Shown: positions 17,401 to 26,573 of the stretch, one piece after another
How positions within the stretch are numbered: the first letter of the stretch is position 1
Layout of the letters: each line of letters opens with the position of its first letter
Assembly: GCA_003427395.1 (NCBI GenBank)
Contig: BFEA01000622.1
Coordinates: 855,050 to 883,733 of the forward strand
Length of the DNA stretch: 28,684 bases
Direction of reading: 5' to 3'
DNA from: Chara braunii
Lineage: Eukaryota; Streptophyta; Charophyceae; Charales; Characeae
Translations under genes and position numbers: made by a program
The notes under the pieces: generated by a model
Told to the model about the DNA's origin: nothing
The model's database searches: none
The model's input: only the letters and a program-made list of their open reading frames with translations

Positions 17401-17592
17401 AACCCCAGATTCAGCACCCTCTCCGGGGGAACAAAGTAGAACTTGGGCCTTTTTTTTTTTTTTTTTTTTTAAGACTTCCCCGGCCAGTGCTCGGGATGCT
17501 GATGAGAGCAGGCACCACCAGGGCTGTCAGTGAATATAGCTGATTCTTCGCCCAATCTTCGGTGAATGTACGCCAGAGTGTGGACAGAGAAA

Positions 17593-17714
17593 GGGCCTCA
17601 CCACACCACCCTGGAAATGTGAAAAAGACAAAAATGTGGCGGGTGCATCTGGCAATGTTCTAAGGGGAAGTTGGTTCTCATTTTGCACATTTGGAGAGTG
17701 GTGTGGCTATGCCC
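17593..17714. repeat. Small hairpin element E1
   Basis: Ends GGGCCTCACCACACCACCCT at left and a matching reversed GGGCATAGCCACACCACTCT at right. Inner parts include ATGTG, AAAGACAAAAA and TGTTCTA. About 122 bp, no ORF. One of at least six related elements up to 19562. Confidence 0.65.
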
Positions 17715-17790
17715 AAAAAAATGTAAAAACGGGCAACTCTTCGAGGAAAGTCCTCCTCCAAGAACTGCAGTGGAACACAAGCCCAATAAT

Positions 17791-17911
17791 GGGCCTCATT
17801 GCACTAGCCTCCACATGCACAAAAGACAAAAACGATGGCAATGTATCTTTCCATGTTCTAGCGGTGGATTCAGTCTCACTTTGCACATTTGGAGAGTAGT
17901 GCAGAGAGACC
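17791..17911. repeat. Small hairpin element E2
   Basis: Begins GGGCCTCATTGCACTAGCCT and ends TTTGCACATTTGGAGAGTAG. It shares AAAAGACAAAAA and CCATGTTCTAGC with its relatives E1 and E4. Confidence 0.6.
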
Positions 17912-17956
17912 AAATATAACGAAATGAGTTCCGATGACTGAAAATCATGACTAAGC

Positions 17957-18008
17957 GGCTCGCCTCACCACTCGCCAAATGTTTAGAATTAAACATAAAA
18001 GCTATAAT

Positions 18009-18045
<37 letters not shown>

Positions 18046-18168
18046 ATTGCCCCCGTGTAAAAAAAAAGAAAAAAAAGAAACAAAAAAAAAGAATTAGAAA
18101 GACAAAAATATGGGGCGTGCATGTTCATTTTCATTTGGCACATTTCGAGGGTGGTGTGGGGAGGCCCT
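17957..18168. repeat. Small hairpin element E3, expanded by poly(A)
   Basis: Ends GGCTCGCCTCACCACTCGCC and GGTGGTGTGGGGAGGCCC are related inverted termini. The interior has expanded to a 31-nt A run (18014-18044) and more A-rich sequence. Confidence 0.55.
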
Positions 18169-18342
18169 TAAACGCCAACTCACCTATGGATAAACAAATG
18201 ATGTCTTTCGTTTTGACAAGGGAGAAAAAAAATAAAAAAATAAAAAAATAAAAAAATAAATCCGAGCGATACAGTGAGCAAGGATAAGCATGACTCCTCT
18301 TGATCAACACGTGGCCAGAATTTGAAAGAATGCAGACCCAAC

Positions 18343-18352
<10 letters not shown>

Positions 18353-18371
<19 letters not shown>
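18353..18371 (+). repeat. Poly(A) tract
   Basis: A run followed by GAA repeats. It lies between hairpin element E3 and cassette copy C6. No element body can be assigned to it. Confidence 0.8.
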
Positions 18372-18373
<2 letters not shown>

Positions 18374-18457
18374 AGAAGAAAGAAAGAATGCAGAGCGCAG
18401 TCAAAAACGTCATCATAATGGTGGTTAATTTTTGGAAAGTCTATTTAGATTTAGCAT

Positions 18458-18549
18458 GGGACGCTGGACCCGGTCTCCAAGCAGTAGAATGGATTGACCT
18501 TGAGCAGTGGGTGGGTGGGTCTTCGAGCTCCGCTCGTAACCAAAAAAAA
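18458..18549 (+). repeat. Degraded 3' cassette, copy C6, with A-rich tail
   Basis: GGGACGCTGGACCCGGTCTC followed by CAAGC gives stem 1 with one bulge. The pseudoknot half is lost after 18483. An A-rich tail starts near 18541 after a CGAGCTCCGCTCG hairpin. Confidence 0.5.
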
Positions 18550-18560
18550 AGAAAAAAAGA

Positions 18561-18747
18561 AACTGGCTGAGGCTGCCAGGATAACTCCGGGGAGGTCCCC
18601 GGCCTCGTCCCATGGTTATTTTTCTGAAATATATTTGATGCTTTCCAAAAAAAAACAAAAAAAAAGAAAAAGAAAACGTCGTGGTTAGAGGACAGTCCTT
18701 GAGTCACCATAAGCTAAACTGGCTGAGGCTGCCAGGATAACTCCGGG
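18561..18747 (+). repeat. Perfect 33-bp direct repeat, 154 bp apart
   Basis: 18561-18593 and 18715-18747 are identical (start AAACTGGCTGAGGC, end TAACTCCGGGG). A-rich DNA lies between them. The second copy leads into the hairpin at 18789-18915. Confidence 0.85.
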
Positions 18748-18788
18748 GGATGAATTGTGAGGATCCCCGAGGCCAAGTCCCACTAGCC

Positions 18789-18915
18789 GCGTTGAGTTTC
18801 CTCATCGCCTGAATCTGGACATGTTTGTGGCCAATGTGCAGAAATCACCATGAGTTTCTTCAACCCCCCATCTCCACAAACACGTCCAGATTCAGGCGTT
18901 GAGGAAACTCAACGC
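18789..18915. repeat. Hairpin with 42-bp arms
   Basis: Arms 18789-18830 and 18874-18915 pair at 40 of 42 positions around a 43-nt loop. Weaker pairing (CGAGGCCA and its complement) extends outward to about 18767 and 18935. Confidence 0.8.
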
Positions 18916-19033
18916 TGCTTGGCCCCTGGCCTCGATGCATAAGTTTGCTATAATGAAAGATGCACTCGTTCTTTTTGGGAAAAAAAAAAAAAAAAGAAAA
19001 GAAAAAAAGAAAAGAAGAAGATGGTCATGGTGT

Positions 19034-19189
19034 AAGGCCTCCCCGACGAAAAACGAGCGAATGCACCTTCCCGTGGAGAAGGGCAAGATGCATCCTTTAC
19101 TATGAATAGCAATGGATGCATCTTACTGCTTTCTGTGGCAGATGCATTCCTTCTCCTTTCCCTTCGACAGTAGTGTGGTGAGGCCCCAA
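19034..19189. repeat. Small hairpin element E5
   Basis: AAGGCCTCCCC at the left is related to the reversed right end CTTGGGGCCTCACCACACTA. The centre has GATGCATC motifs and an ACTATGAATAGCAATGGATG core similar to E6. Confidence 0.5.
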
Positions 19190-19225
19190 GTCTGCTCGGA
19201 CTGATGCGCGCACAGCAATTGACTG

Positions 19226-19393
19226 GGGGCATCGCCGCACGGCGCACGAAACAAAAAACGAAACGAGTGCATCTTCTGGCAGAAGATGGCCAGGTTCATC
19301 AGTTTGCTATACATAGTAACGAGTGTATTTTTCCACCTTTCGTGGGCAGATGCACTCGTTTCGTTTTCGTTTCGTGTGCCGTGCGGCGAGGCC
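19226..19393. repeat. Small hairpin element E6, long well-kept stem
   Basis: Arms 19226-19277 and 19346-19393 pair closely: CGCCGCACGGCGCACGAAAC and ACGAAACGAGTGCATCT on the left against their complements on the right. It ends in GGGCCTC-type termini like E1. Confidence 0.75.
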
Positions 19394-19422
19394 CTGGCGC
19401 CGGCACTATGATGCACAATTAT

Positions 19423-19562
19423 AGGCCTTGCTGGACTACTCCCCACATATGCACAAAACACAAAACTATGGTGGTCACCTCAGTAAGGTATCTCTATCCA
19501 TGTTCTAGCAGAGGATTCATTCTCATTTTGCACATTTAGAGAGTAGTGGAGCGAGCCCGAGG
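19423..19562. repeat. Small hairpin element E4
   Basis: Left AGGCCTTGCTGGACTACTCC and right TTTAGAGAGTAGTGGAGCGA then GCCC form related termini. The interior shares CCATGTTCTAGC-GAGGATTC with E2. Confidence 0.55.
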
Positions 19563-19727
19563 TTTCCAATTCTAAAGCACAATGATACGGGCTTACACAG
19601 TGACAAGTAAGATCATCGTAGTGGATGAATCTGGTCGTAATTCCGGTCATATGCTCATCGGAAAATTCCTAGTTTTATAACCAAAATGCACATGAAAATA
19701 CAAGTTCACAGGCCAAGGTGCGGTTGG
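19563..19727. other. No supported feature
   Basis: Ordinary composition between the last small hairpin element and the polypurine tract. Confidence 0.5.
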
Positions 19728-19912
19728 AACGACGAGGAGGAGGTCCTGGAGGAGAAAAAGGAGGGGGAGAAGGAGGAGGAGGACGACGAAGAGTGGGAGG
19801 GGAGGAAGAGGAAGAGGAGAGGGAGGAAGAGGAGCCGGAGGAGGGGGAAAAGGAGGAGGAGGAGGAGAGGGAGGGGGGGGAAAAGGAGGAGGAGGAGGAG
19901 GAGGGGGAAGTT
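19728..19912 (+). repeat. Polypurine tract (GGA-rich)
   Basis: About 185 nt, almost all A/G, with GGA and GGAGG repeats. Open frames across it are Glu/Gly-only and not credible proteins. Such tracts can form triplexes. Confidence 0.9.
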
Positions 19913-20106
19913 ATATCATGTCTGAAGGAAGAGCATGAAACGTGTCGCCAATATCTACGTAAAGAATTAATAGGCACTGCGGTCGTGGGACATGTGGACG
20001 AACGGCGAAGGAGGTAGAGAAACCCAAAGAAGCAGGCAACAATCGGAGAGGGGAGGGAGAGACTCTTTTTTCCTGTTTGTTTTGTTTGATATTTTAGGGA
20101 GGCATC

Positions 20107-20137
<31 letters not shown>

Positions 20138-20201
20138 ATNTNTTTTTNTCNTTGCACAGATTCCCCAGGTGAAAAAAAAAAAAAAAAAAGAGACAACTGT
20201 G
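19913..20201. other. Non-coding flank with long poly(T) and ambiguous bases
   Basis: Includes a poly(T) run (20107-20134), isolated N at 20140, 20142, 20148 and 20151, and a poly(A) (about 20172-20189) just outside the large palindrome. The unresolved bases mark poor assembly. Confidence 0.6.
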
Positions 20202-20454
20202 CCTGTGACCGCTGCACAGTTCAGAATTCGCAGAAATAACAGTCCACNGCAAGATTGGGCCGTGAGCAGTTCAAAACAGCAAGAAAAAACAGTGAACTGC
20301 TCGTTATACGGCCTAGGGGTTCGATAATCGGCAAAACGGGACATGGCCTGGCCTAGCAGGCCCTCCCGTTTTTTTTTTTTTTTTCGTTTTTGGGTTCTGG
20401 CGGGAATGGGTTAGGGCAGGAAAAGACGCCTACGGCTACACTACACCCCCCCTC

Positions 20455-20504
<50 letters not shown>

Positions 20505-20587
20505 GGCTGCTCGGCCCACCAAAGTGCGAATGTATCTGGTCCATTTTCTGCATCAGATACATTGGCACCTTTTTTTTTGGACATGCT

Positions 20588-20640
<53 letters not shown>

Positions 20641-20725
20641 GTCGCCGCCCACTCCCGCTCCGGCTCGCCCTCTCTGCTGCCCGCCTGCTCCATCTCTCTC
20701 TCTCTGCTGCCCGCTTGCCCGCCTG

Positions 20726-20768
<43 letters not shown>

Positions 20769-21042
20769 GCTCTCTCTCTCACGCACAAACACACACACAC
20801 ACACACACACAGAAATTCTCATTTTCTTGGCCAAGATTCATTCCGGTTTTGCTCAGCCCATGAAATTTCATCGGCTGAGCAAAATCGGAATGAATCTTGG
20901 CGGAGAAAATGGAAATATACACTGCCTCTTTTTTTTATCCGTTTGTGTATGCGTGTGTGTGAGAGAGAGAGAGAGAGAGGAAGCTAGAGTAGGGGGGCGA
21001 GCATGCAGCAGAGAGAGCACGGGCTGAAGCGGGAGTGGGCGG

Positions 21043-21096
<54 letters not shown>

Positions 21097-21199
21097 GAAA
21101 GATACCGAGAAGATTAGCATGTCCAAACAAAAAGGTGTGAATGTATCTGGTGCAGAAAATGGGCCAGATACATTCGCACTTTGGTGGGCCCAGCAGCAG

Positions 21200-21276
<77 letters not shown>

Positions 21277-21526
21277 TGTTAGCGGGGCGCGGTCGGAGGC
21301 TTTTCCTGCCCGAACTCATTCCTGCCAGAACCCAAAAACGAAAAAACAAAAAACAAAAAGCCCGGGAGTGCCTGCTAGGCCACGTCCCATTTTTGCCTAT
21401 TACAGAACCGGTAGACCGTATAACGAGCAGTTCACTGTTTCTTCTTGCTGTTTTGAACTGCTCACGGCCCAATCTTGCGGTGGACTGTTATTTCTGCGAA
21501 TTCTGAACTGTGCAGCGGTCACAGGC
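20202..21526. mobile_element. 1.3-kb near-palindrome (foldback element) with internal microsatellites
   Basis: Two arms of about 660 bp meet at ATGAAATTTCAT near 20865. Outer arms 20202-20327 and 21410-21526 are nearly identical inverted copies. Inner matching landmarks include TTTGGACATGCTA with its complement near 21116, ATGTATCTGGT blocks, CCGCCCACTCCCGCT, and a ~30-bp core hairpin at 20836-20908. Each arm carries CT/GA microsatellites (20459-20499, 20593-20636 and 20730-20763, against 20960-20979, 21045-21091 and 21199-21271). Their lengths differ between arms. No transposase or other gene is visible. Candidate foldback transposon. An assembly artefact is less likely because the arms have diverged. 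Confidence 0.8.
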
Positions 21527-21730
21527 CCAGTTTTTTTTCTGGCCGCAGATATTCAACTGTTTTGCTATCGTCCCTTAGTCTCATTTACAACGACACATGC
21601 ATCTCCCTGCTTTTCTATGATGAACGTCAGACATATTCATCTGGCAGCCAATTTCTGGCTGAAGAGGCACTACTCCTTTTCTCCATACTTCCTGTTTCTT
21701 TGAATCATGTATCAGTAATCATTTGTACGA

Positions 21731-21784
21731 GGGACGCTGGACCCGTTTTCCAGCAGGTGGGGCTCCCCACCAATAGACTGGAGC
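21731..21784 (+). repeat. Retroposon 3' cassette, copy C7, best preserved
   Basis: GGGAC, then GCTGGA, CCCGTTT, TCCAGC, then GGTG, GGGCTCCC, CACC, AATAGA, CT and GGAGCC. The pseudoknot can have six pairs (GGCTCC with GGAGCC). A further 57 nt with a GGCTG/CAGCC stem leads to poly(A) at 21852-21867. Confidence 0.85.
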
Positions 21785-21869
21785 CAGTAGCTTGGCTGTT
21801 AGCAGTGAATGCTCATAGCAACACCACCAGCAGTATCAGCCGGTTTTATTTAAAAAAAAAAAAAAAAAG

Positions 21870-22812
21870 GAAGGAAAGCGCGAATGTGGAAACACATGGT
21901 TCGGGGTCAGTAATAGGCTAACCTACTACCACCTCCACTTTTACAGTTCGTTGCTGGATTTGCCCCACATGCATGGGAAGGTGCATTCAGAAAATAGTGC
22001 CCAAGGTTTCACAATTCACGGGTGCATCAGGCCACCACATAGGGGAGCATACACTCATGTTCTTTGGATTGTGACAGTGGTGTGGGGACGCGTCTTGTAT
22101 ACATGCAGGCGATCAGGGTGTACCATCTCCAACGGCCATGCGGCCCTAACAAACAGCAGAGAGAAAAAAGAGACAAAAGGCCCGTTTTTTTGCACTCTTC
22201 AGTCGTCACTTGCACTCTGTTTTCTTCCGTCTCCCGCCTCTACAGCTCGTCTCTCTGCCCCGTTATCTTACCGAACACAACAAGACCACACAGTGATCAG
22301 CCATGGCCCACTACACCTAGCAGGGAGGACTGTCTTCTATCGAGGACTGGGGGTACTGGGAGTTGCAGAATGGGCCCCCACCTTCTGCAGATACCAGCCA
22401 CACACCACAGGTCCCCGGTCAGCGCATTGGTGGTCAGTCTTTCAGTCGTGGCGAGATTCAGCAGCCATCACTGTATGAAGGCTGCCAGTCCCAATGCCCC
22501 TTCGAAGACAGTGTGGGACACAGGTCCCTCCATCGGGGGAACAGCTGCAACAGCTGTCTGTGAGTGCAGCGCTCGTGTACGGGGGTCCACCATCGAATGG
22601 AGGGGCCATCCGTGGCCTGAATCATGCAAAGGTGACTGATTGTGTGACCGGTGTCCCCAGTTCCTCTGTTGTCACATCCTCACAGGTGGTCATGCCTTGC
22701 CGTCGCCCGTTTCGCCCATGAGTGGGTTCAGAATCGGGTTAGGCGGTGAGGATGAGCACAGTCTTCGGCAGCGCCTGCGAATGCGTGCAATGGTCATGGC
22801 TGACGGGCTGTC
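21870..22812 (+). other. Weakly coding-like region, unassigned
   Basis: About 22270-22720 holds overlapping open frames rich in Ser, Pro, Gln and Gly (for example 22363-22563 and 22494-22721). They could be pieces of one frameshifted gene, possibly the low-complexity N-terminal part of a SANT-like protein such as that at 25057. I see no conserved domain and cannot name it. The rest is unassigned. Confidence 0.2.
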
Positions 22813-22930
22813 TGTGATGCGCAAACCTCACGCCCACACGGCGCTCCGCACTTCGGTCGCCGATCAGAGTAGTTGGGGGCGTGGCCGAGGATTTTTGGCC
22901 GTGGGTTAAGTCACCCGAGCGGAACGGGGG
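22813..22930. repeat. LTR-like terminal repeat, copy 3 (diverged)
   Basis: TGTGATGC, AACCTCACGCCCA and GGCGTGGCCGAGGATTTTTGG match copy 1 at 14753 in the same order, with lower identity elsewhere. Confidence 0.4.
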
Positions 22931-23698
22931 ACTCTTGTTTCGGGCCGAGGGTGGTCTTGTTAGAGGTTCTATCCATCGTCACGCACCAGGGGCGGAGCAA
23001 CCGGCTGTCCCATAGGGGCCATCAACGAAAACTCAAAAAGGAAGAGGCAAATGGAATCGGAAAAGGAGGACGGAGGACTGGAGTTTTCCCGCGTCCTGCT
23101 GCGCTTGGGTTGTGCGATCCTGGGACAGTCGCCCCGGGATTGAGTTTCAGGCCTCTGTGTCAGACTCGTCGAGCCCGCGCGGGTGACCTTGCGTCGCTTG
23201 CGCGGGGTCGACTACGGTCAGGCAGGCAGAGGGAACCCAGGTCCGAAAGTTGGCGGGGAGCGCACCCGCGCTGCGAGAGAGTTCTGGGAACTGAGCCGCT
23301 CCTTCGTATCGACCAGCCTTCGCGAGGAACACGAATCCCCCTCTCGACACCAGCGGCAGTTAAACTGCAGCCGCCACGTGGCGTGGGCTGCAGACCAGGG
23401 CAACATAGGTAGGTCGGTATGGGGCAATACTAGAGGAGGGGAAGAGAACCGATCGATCAATACAAACCCAATCCCTCCAATATGGCAGGCTCTGCCAGGG
23501 TTGTACACATGAACTTGCTCGGTTCTTCGCAGAGTGCTCCGCACGTCCGCGCCGCAGTACACGCTGTCGTCGTCTGCGATTGGGAAGGTCGGCAGCGCGC
23601 TGCGAGGGACCGAGGTGAAGGTCATGTACGGGGAGGGACCCTCACTCACGTCAAGACGAACGTCGGCGCCATGCGACGATTGCTGAATTCCTGCCCTG
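22931..23698. other. GC-rich stretch without a recognised gene
   Basis: Both strands carry open frames of 100-190 codons (for example minus strand 23218-23784). They are long partly because the DNA is GC-rich. The minus-strand frame sits about 370 bp inside the PBS at 24158, where gag would be expected, but I see no Gag or zinc-knuckle motif. Left unassigned. Confidence 0.35.
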
Positions 23699-23732
<34 letters not shown>

Positions 23733-23740
23733 TGCGCGCG
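23699..23740 (+). repeat. (CT)n followed by (CG)n
   Basis: CT dinucleotides to 23717, then about 24 nt of CG alternation with one TG. The alternating CG part is a classic left-handed (Z) DNA candidate. Confidence 0.95.
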
Positions 23741-24093
23741 TTAACGTGAGTGCTGGCCAGGAATCCGGGGTTTTGCCGAGTCACGGAGATATCAGCTGCG
23801 TCGCAGGGACGCGACCGACTGATCGCTCTGGTCTTCGAGCGAAGTGGAGGGACTTAGCCTGCCCATTCCGTCTGGATTCGACGTCGCTGGGATGGGGGAG
23901 GATTTGAAAGGAGATGGGCGTGGGGTCCTGCGCACACACGTGGCATTCAGGGCAAGAAGGGGGCTCAGGGGAGGGAGGAGGGATCAACACACTCATGCGC
24001 TCATGCCGATGGTCCACGCCCAGCAAGCCCCATCATCGCGCTTGGAAGTGTGCACGCCGCACACACACGTACTCCTTGGGACCCTTCGGGACA
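23741..24093. other. Probable internal region of a minus-strand LTR element
   Basis: Lies downstream of the PBS on the minus strand. No recognisable gag motif. Confidence 0.3.
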
Positions 24094-24094
24094 A

Positions 24095-24159
24095 GGAGAC
24101 GTTCAACATCCATAGAGGGACGATCAACATCCATAGAGGAGACGTTCAACATCCATAGA
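24095..24159 (-). repeat. Three tandem ~22-bp repeats next to a PBS
   Basis: On the minus strand CTATGGATGTTGAACGTC recurs three times, the middle copy with one change (GATCGTC). The repeats start directly after the primer-binding site, in the retrotransposon leader. Confidence 0.85.
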
Positions 24160-24170
24160 CTCTGATACCA
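24158..24170 (-). promoter_or_regulatory. Retrotransposon primer-binding site (initiator-Met tRNA type)
   Basis: The minus strand reads TGGTATCAGAGTC. The usual plant LTR-retrotransposon PBS complementary to the 3' end of initiator-Met tRNA is TGGTATCAGAGCC, so 12 of 13 bases agree. A TATA box lies about 360 bp upstream, as expected for an LTR. Confidence 0.75.
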
Positions 24171-24640
24171 AAGCATGCATACAACAAAGTACCCACACAT
24201 CGGGACCTTGCACACATCACACCGGGACCAAGCAGCAATGGAGATAAAAGCGCATCTCCTTAGTATACAAAAATTCTCATACAACTGGCCTCCCCGGGCC
24301 CAGCCCCGTATCCGTCTGAACCAGCGACAACCAATGCCACAAGGCCCTGCTGCTGTCGGCGTCCGATCTCCACCACCACTCCGTCCCTCCGACTCCCTTA
24401 CCCCAAGTCTATCGCTAAGCCCGCCCGTCACGTCGTCACTCCGCCCGTCACTTGGGCTCGTCAAACCTGTTTGACGCCACGGACCTCGTGCAGCCAATAT
24501 CAAAGAGAGCGAGAGGACGGGGTTGCGAGAATTTATAGCGTGGAAGGCAGCGGGGAGCCGGCGCGAAGCACGGGGTGTAGATGAGTAGGCCATAAGAAGG
24601 GTGTAGGATTGGACTATGCTGGAGAGAAGACGAAGAGGCA
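24171..24640 (-). mobile_element. Probable LTR (R-U5 and promoter part), minus orientation
   Basis: The region between the PBS and the TATA motif, plus upstream DNA, on the minus strand. The outer LTR boundary is not visible, and no second LTR copy was found to the left, so the element is partial or the partner has been lost. Open frames here are not credited. Confidence 0.45.
24531..24542 (-). promoter_or_regulatory. TATA box of the probable LTR
   Basis: The minus strand reads CACGCTATAAAT, identical to plus-strand 15660-15671. It lies about 360 bp before the PBS. Confidence 0.5.
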
Positions 24641-25056
24641 TGCACGAAGGGAATGAGCAGCAAGAAGGGAAGATGGCGCGGGGATGCAGAGCGGGAGAAA
24701 GAGTTTACGCGGCGCGCAAAAATTTAAAAAGCAGCCGCGCACGCAAAAATTTTGAAATTCCTAGCCCCGCTAATTCCCAACTGTTTCAGAATCTTGAATT
24801 TCTTGGCGCGACCGCTAACCGGCTACACGAAAAAAGACCCTTAGAAAAAAGAAAAATAGACCCCGCGCTTCCTGATCATCTAGAATCTGTACTTCGGGGC
24901 TTACGAGGGATTCTTCCTTAAGGGTACGGGGAGCTGTTGAGTACGGATCCTGGCTTATCACATGTCTCCACATGTGGACGAGCGTGGTTTAGGTGGTCAC
25001 TAGTCATGTGACATCTCCTCGGCCATGGTAGTCCCGGTCCATCCCTTCTTAGTTCT
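24641..25056. other. No supported gene
   Basis: Includes an A-rich stretch (24715-24860) with resemblance to 16730-16860. The outer end of the probable LTR may lie here. Confidence 0.4.
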
Positions 25057-26562
25057 GTGAATAGGGACACAATGCCCATCCTTCGGTCTGCTACTCCCAC
25101 AGCACTCTCGTCGAATGGTGACAGGAGTCTTCCTTTGTCACGGTCAACTGAGTACATCCTAAGTCGCATCATTTGGGACATAGAAGGCGGTGTCCCACTC
25201 GTGGACTTCCCAACCACCGGGCTAGGTGGAGGCGAAGTGGTTGCCTCACCAACGGCCCCCGCTTGCACCCCTCCCCGATGTGGATCTTCCGGAAGTGTCG
25301 GTGCTGGCACTCTGTCGCCACTCATCGCGCACTCAGCGTCGCAGCTGCGCAGCACACTCTGTCTAGTGTGGAGAATCTCGTGGGAACGTCCACAGTAGGG
25401 CCATCAGAAGGCCAGACTCCATGGCCATGTTTAATGGAGAAGAACAGAGATCGGTGGGGGGAGACTGTCGACCGAGATTGAGTGGTTGTGCCGGTACATG
25501 AACGAGGTGAAGGCGTTGATGGGGGAAGAGACAGAACCATTGGGGCCCGCAAGGCTGAAAGCAGGTTTTTGGAAGGATGTGGAACAGCGCATGCGTGCAA
25601 ATGGTTACAACTGTAAACTTTAAGACGATCAGTGCAAGAACAAGTTTAATCAGCTCCTTGACTATTACAGAAGATTGAAGGCGCATGAGAGCTGGTCCGG
25701 TTTGCCAAGCTACTAGGACATGAACCAAACGAGGCAAAGGAAGTACAACCTTGACATTGTGCTTCGTCGGGTTTGGTACGACATCATACACCTTGTGGAG
25801 AAAGACAAAGACTCCATTCATTTGACGAATTTGATGGACTTAGGGGCGAACGAGGAGTGTCGTGAAAACAATGAGATGTGCAACGAGTTTGATGTGGAGA
25901 CTAAGGGAGGAAGTGAGGACCGACGGCCAGGTCTGGAGGTTCACCGTGTGGGTCACGTTCAATGGGTTTTGATCCGATGCTCGGTAAACGCAAAAGATCT
26001 GTCAGCAATGCGTGCAAGTACAATGTGCAGGCTGTGACAACTGCTATTCGTGATCACACCATGACTCTCACACTTTCTGACAAGGAGTTGCGAAGGCGGC
26101 GAAGATGCGTTGCGAAGCAACACGTGATGTCGCAAGGCAGCAGGCTGAGGCTCATTGGGAGCTTATGCAGTAGGACATTGCGTCACGTGAGAGGATCTCC
26201 ACCATAATGGGGGACAAGGTGGAGAAGGGTTATTTCGTTCTTGCTGATGCCATCAGCAGTCAATGGGTTTTGATCCGATGCTCGGTAAACGCAAAAGAGT
26301 TGTCAGCAATGCGTGCAAGTACAATGTGCAGGCTGTGACAACTGCTATGTGATCACACCATGACTCTCACACTTTCTGACAGGGAGTTGCGAAGGCGGCG
26401 AAGATGCGCTGCAAAGCAACACGTGATGTCGCAAGGCAGCAGGCTGAGGCTCATTGGGAGCTTATGCAGCAGGACATTGCGTCACGTGAGAGGATCTCCA
26501 CCATAATGGGGGACAAGGTGGAGAAGGGTTATTTCGTTCTTGCTGATGCCATCCGCAGTCTG
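25057..26562 (+). pseudogene. Myb/SANT-like DNA-binding protein, dead copy
   Basis: One frame from 25057 to 26037 carries a Ser/Pro/Gly-rich N-terminus. At 25477-25720 it has a Myb/SANT-like (trihelix-type) domain: GFWKDVEQRMRANGY, then DDQCKNKFNQLLDYYRRLKA and WSGLPSY. Four in-frame stops break it (25396, 25432, 25621, 25714). The C-terminal part changes frame near 25960 and reads RDVARQQAEAHWELMQQDI, then VEKGYFVLADAI. Such proteins bind DNA and in plants are often partners of PIF/Harbinger transposases. No transposase is visible here. A 301-bp tandem duplication affects the C-terminal part. Confidence 0.6.
25960..26559 (+). repeat. 301-bp tandem duplication in the SANT-like pseudogene
   Basis: The unit starting CAATGGGTTTTGATCCGATG occurs at 25960 and 26261 with very few differences (including a short deletion near 26345 and CAGCAGT against CCGCAGT at the end). 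High identity implies a recent event, later than the stops. Confidence 0.9.
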
Positions 26563-26573
26563 CGTCCACGTAG

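Noticed and set aside
17495-17550. Hammerhead ribozyme core (CTGATGAGAG near 17500; also CTGATGAG near 2560)
   Set aside because: No GAAA with flanking stems follows in either place, so the catalytic core is incomplete.
19686-20017. Glu/Gly-rich ORFs across the polypurine tract
   Set aside because: They are the trivial translation of GGA repeats.
20390-21513. Ser/Leu- and Arg/Glu-repeat ORFs in the large palindrome
   Set aside because: Products of CT/GA microsatellites, not proteins.
23218-23784. 188-codon minus-strand ORF as gag of the LTR element
   Set aside because: Position fits, but there is no Gag, zinc-knuckle or protease motif, and GC-rich DNA opens both strands here. Left unassigned.
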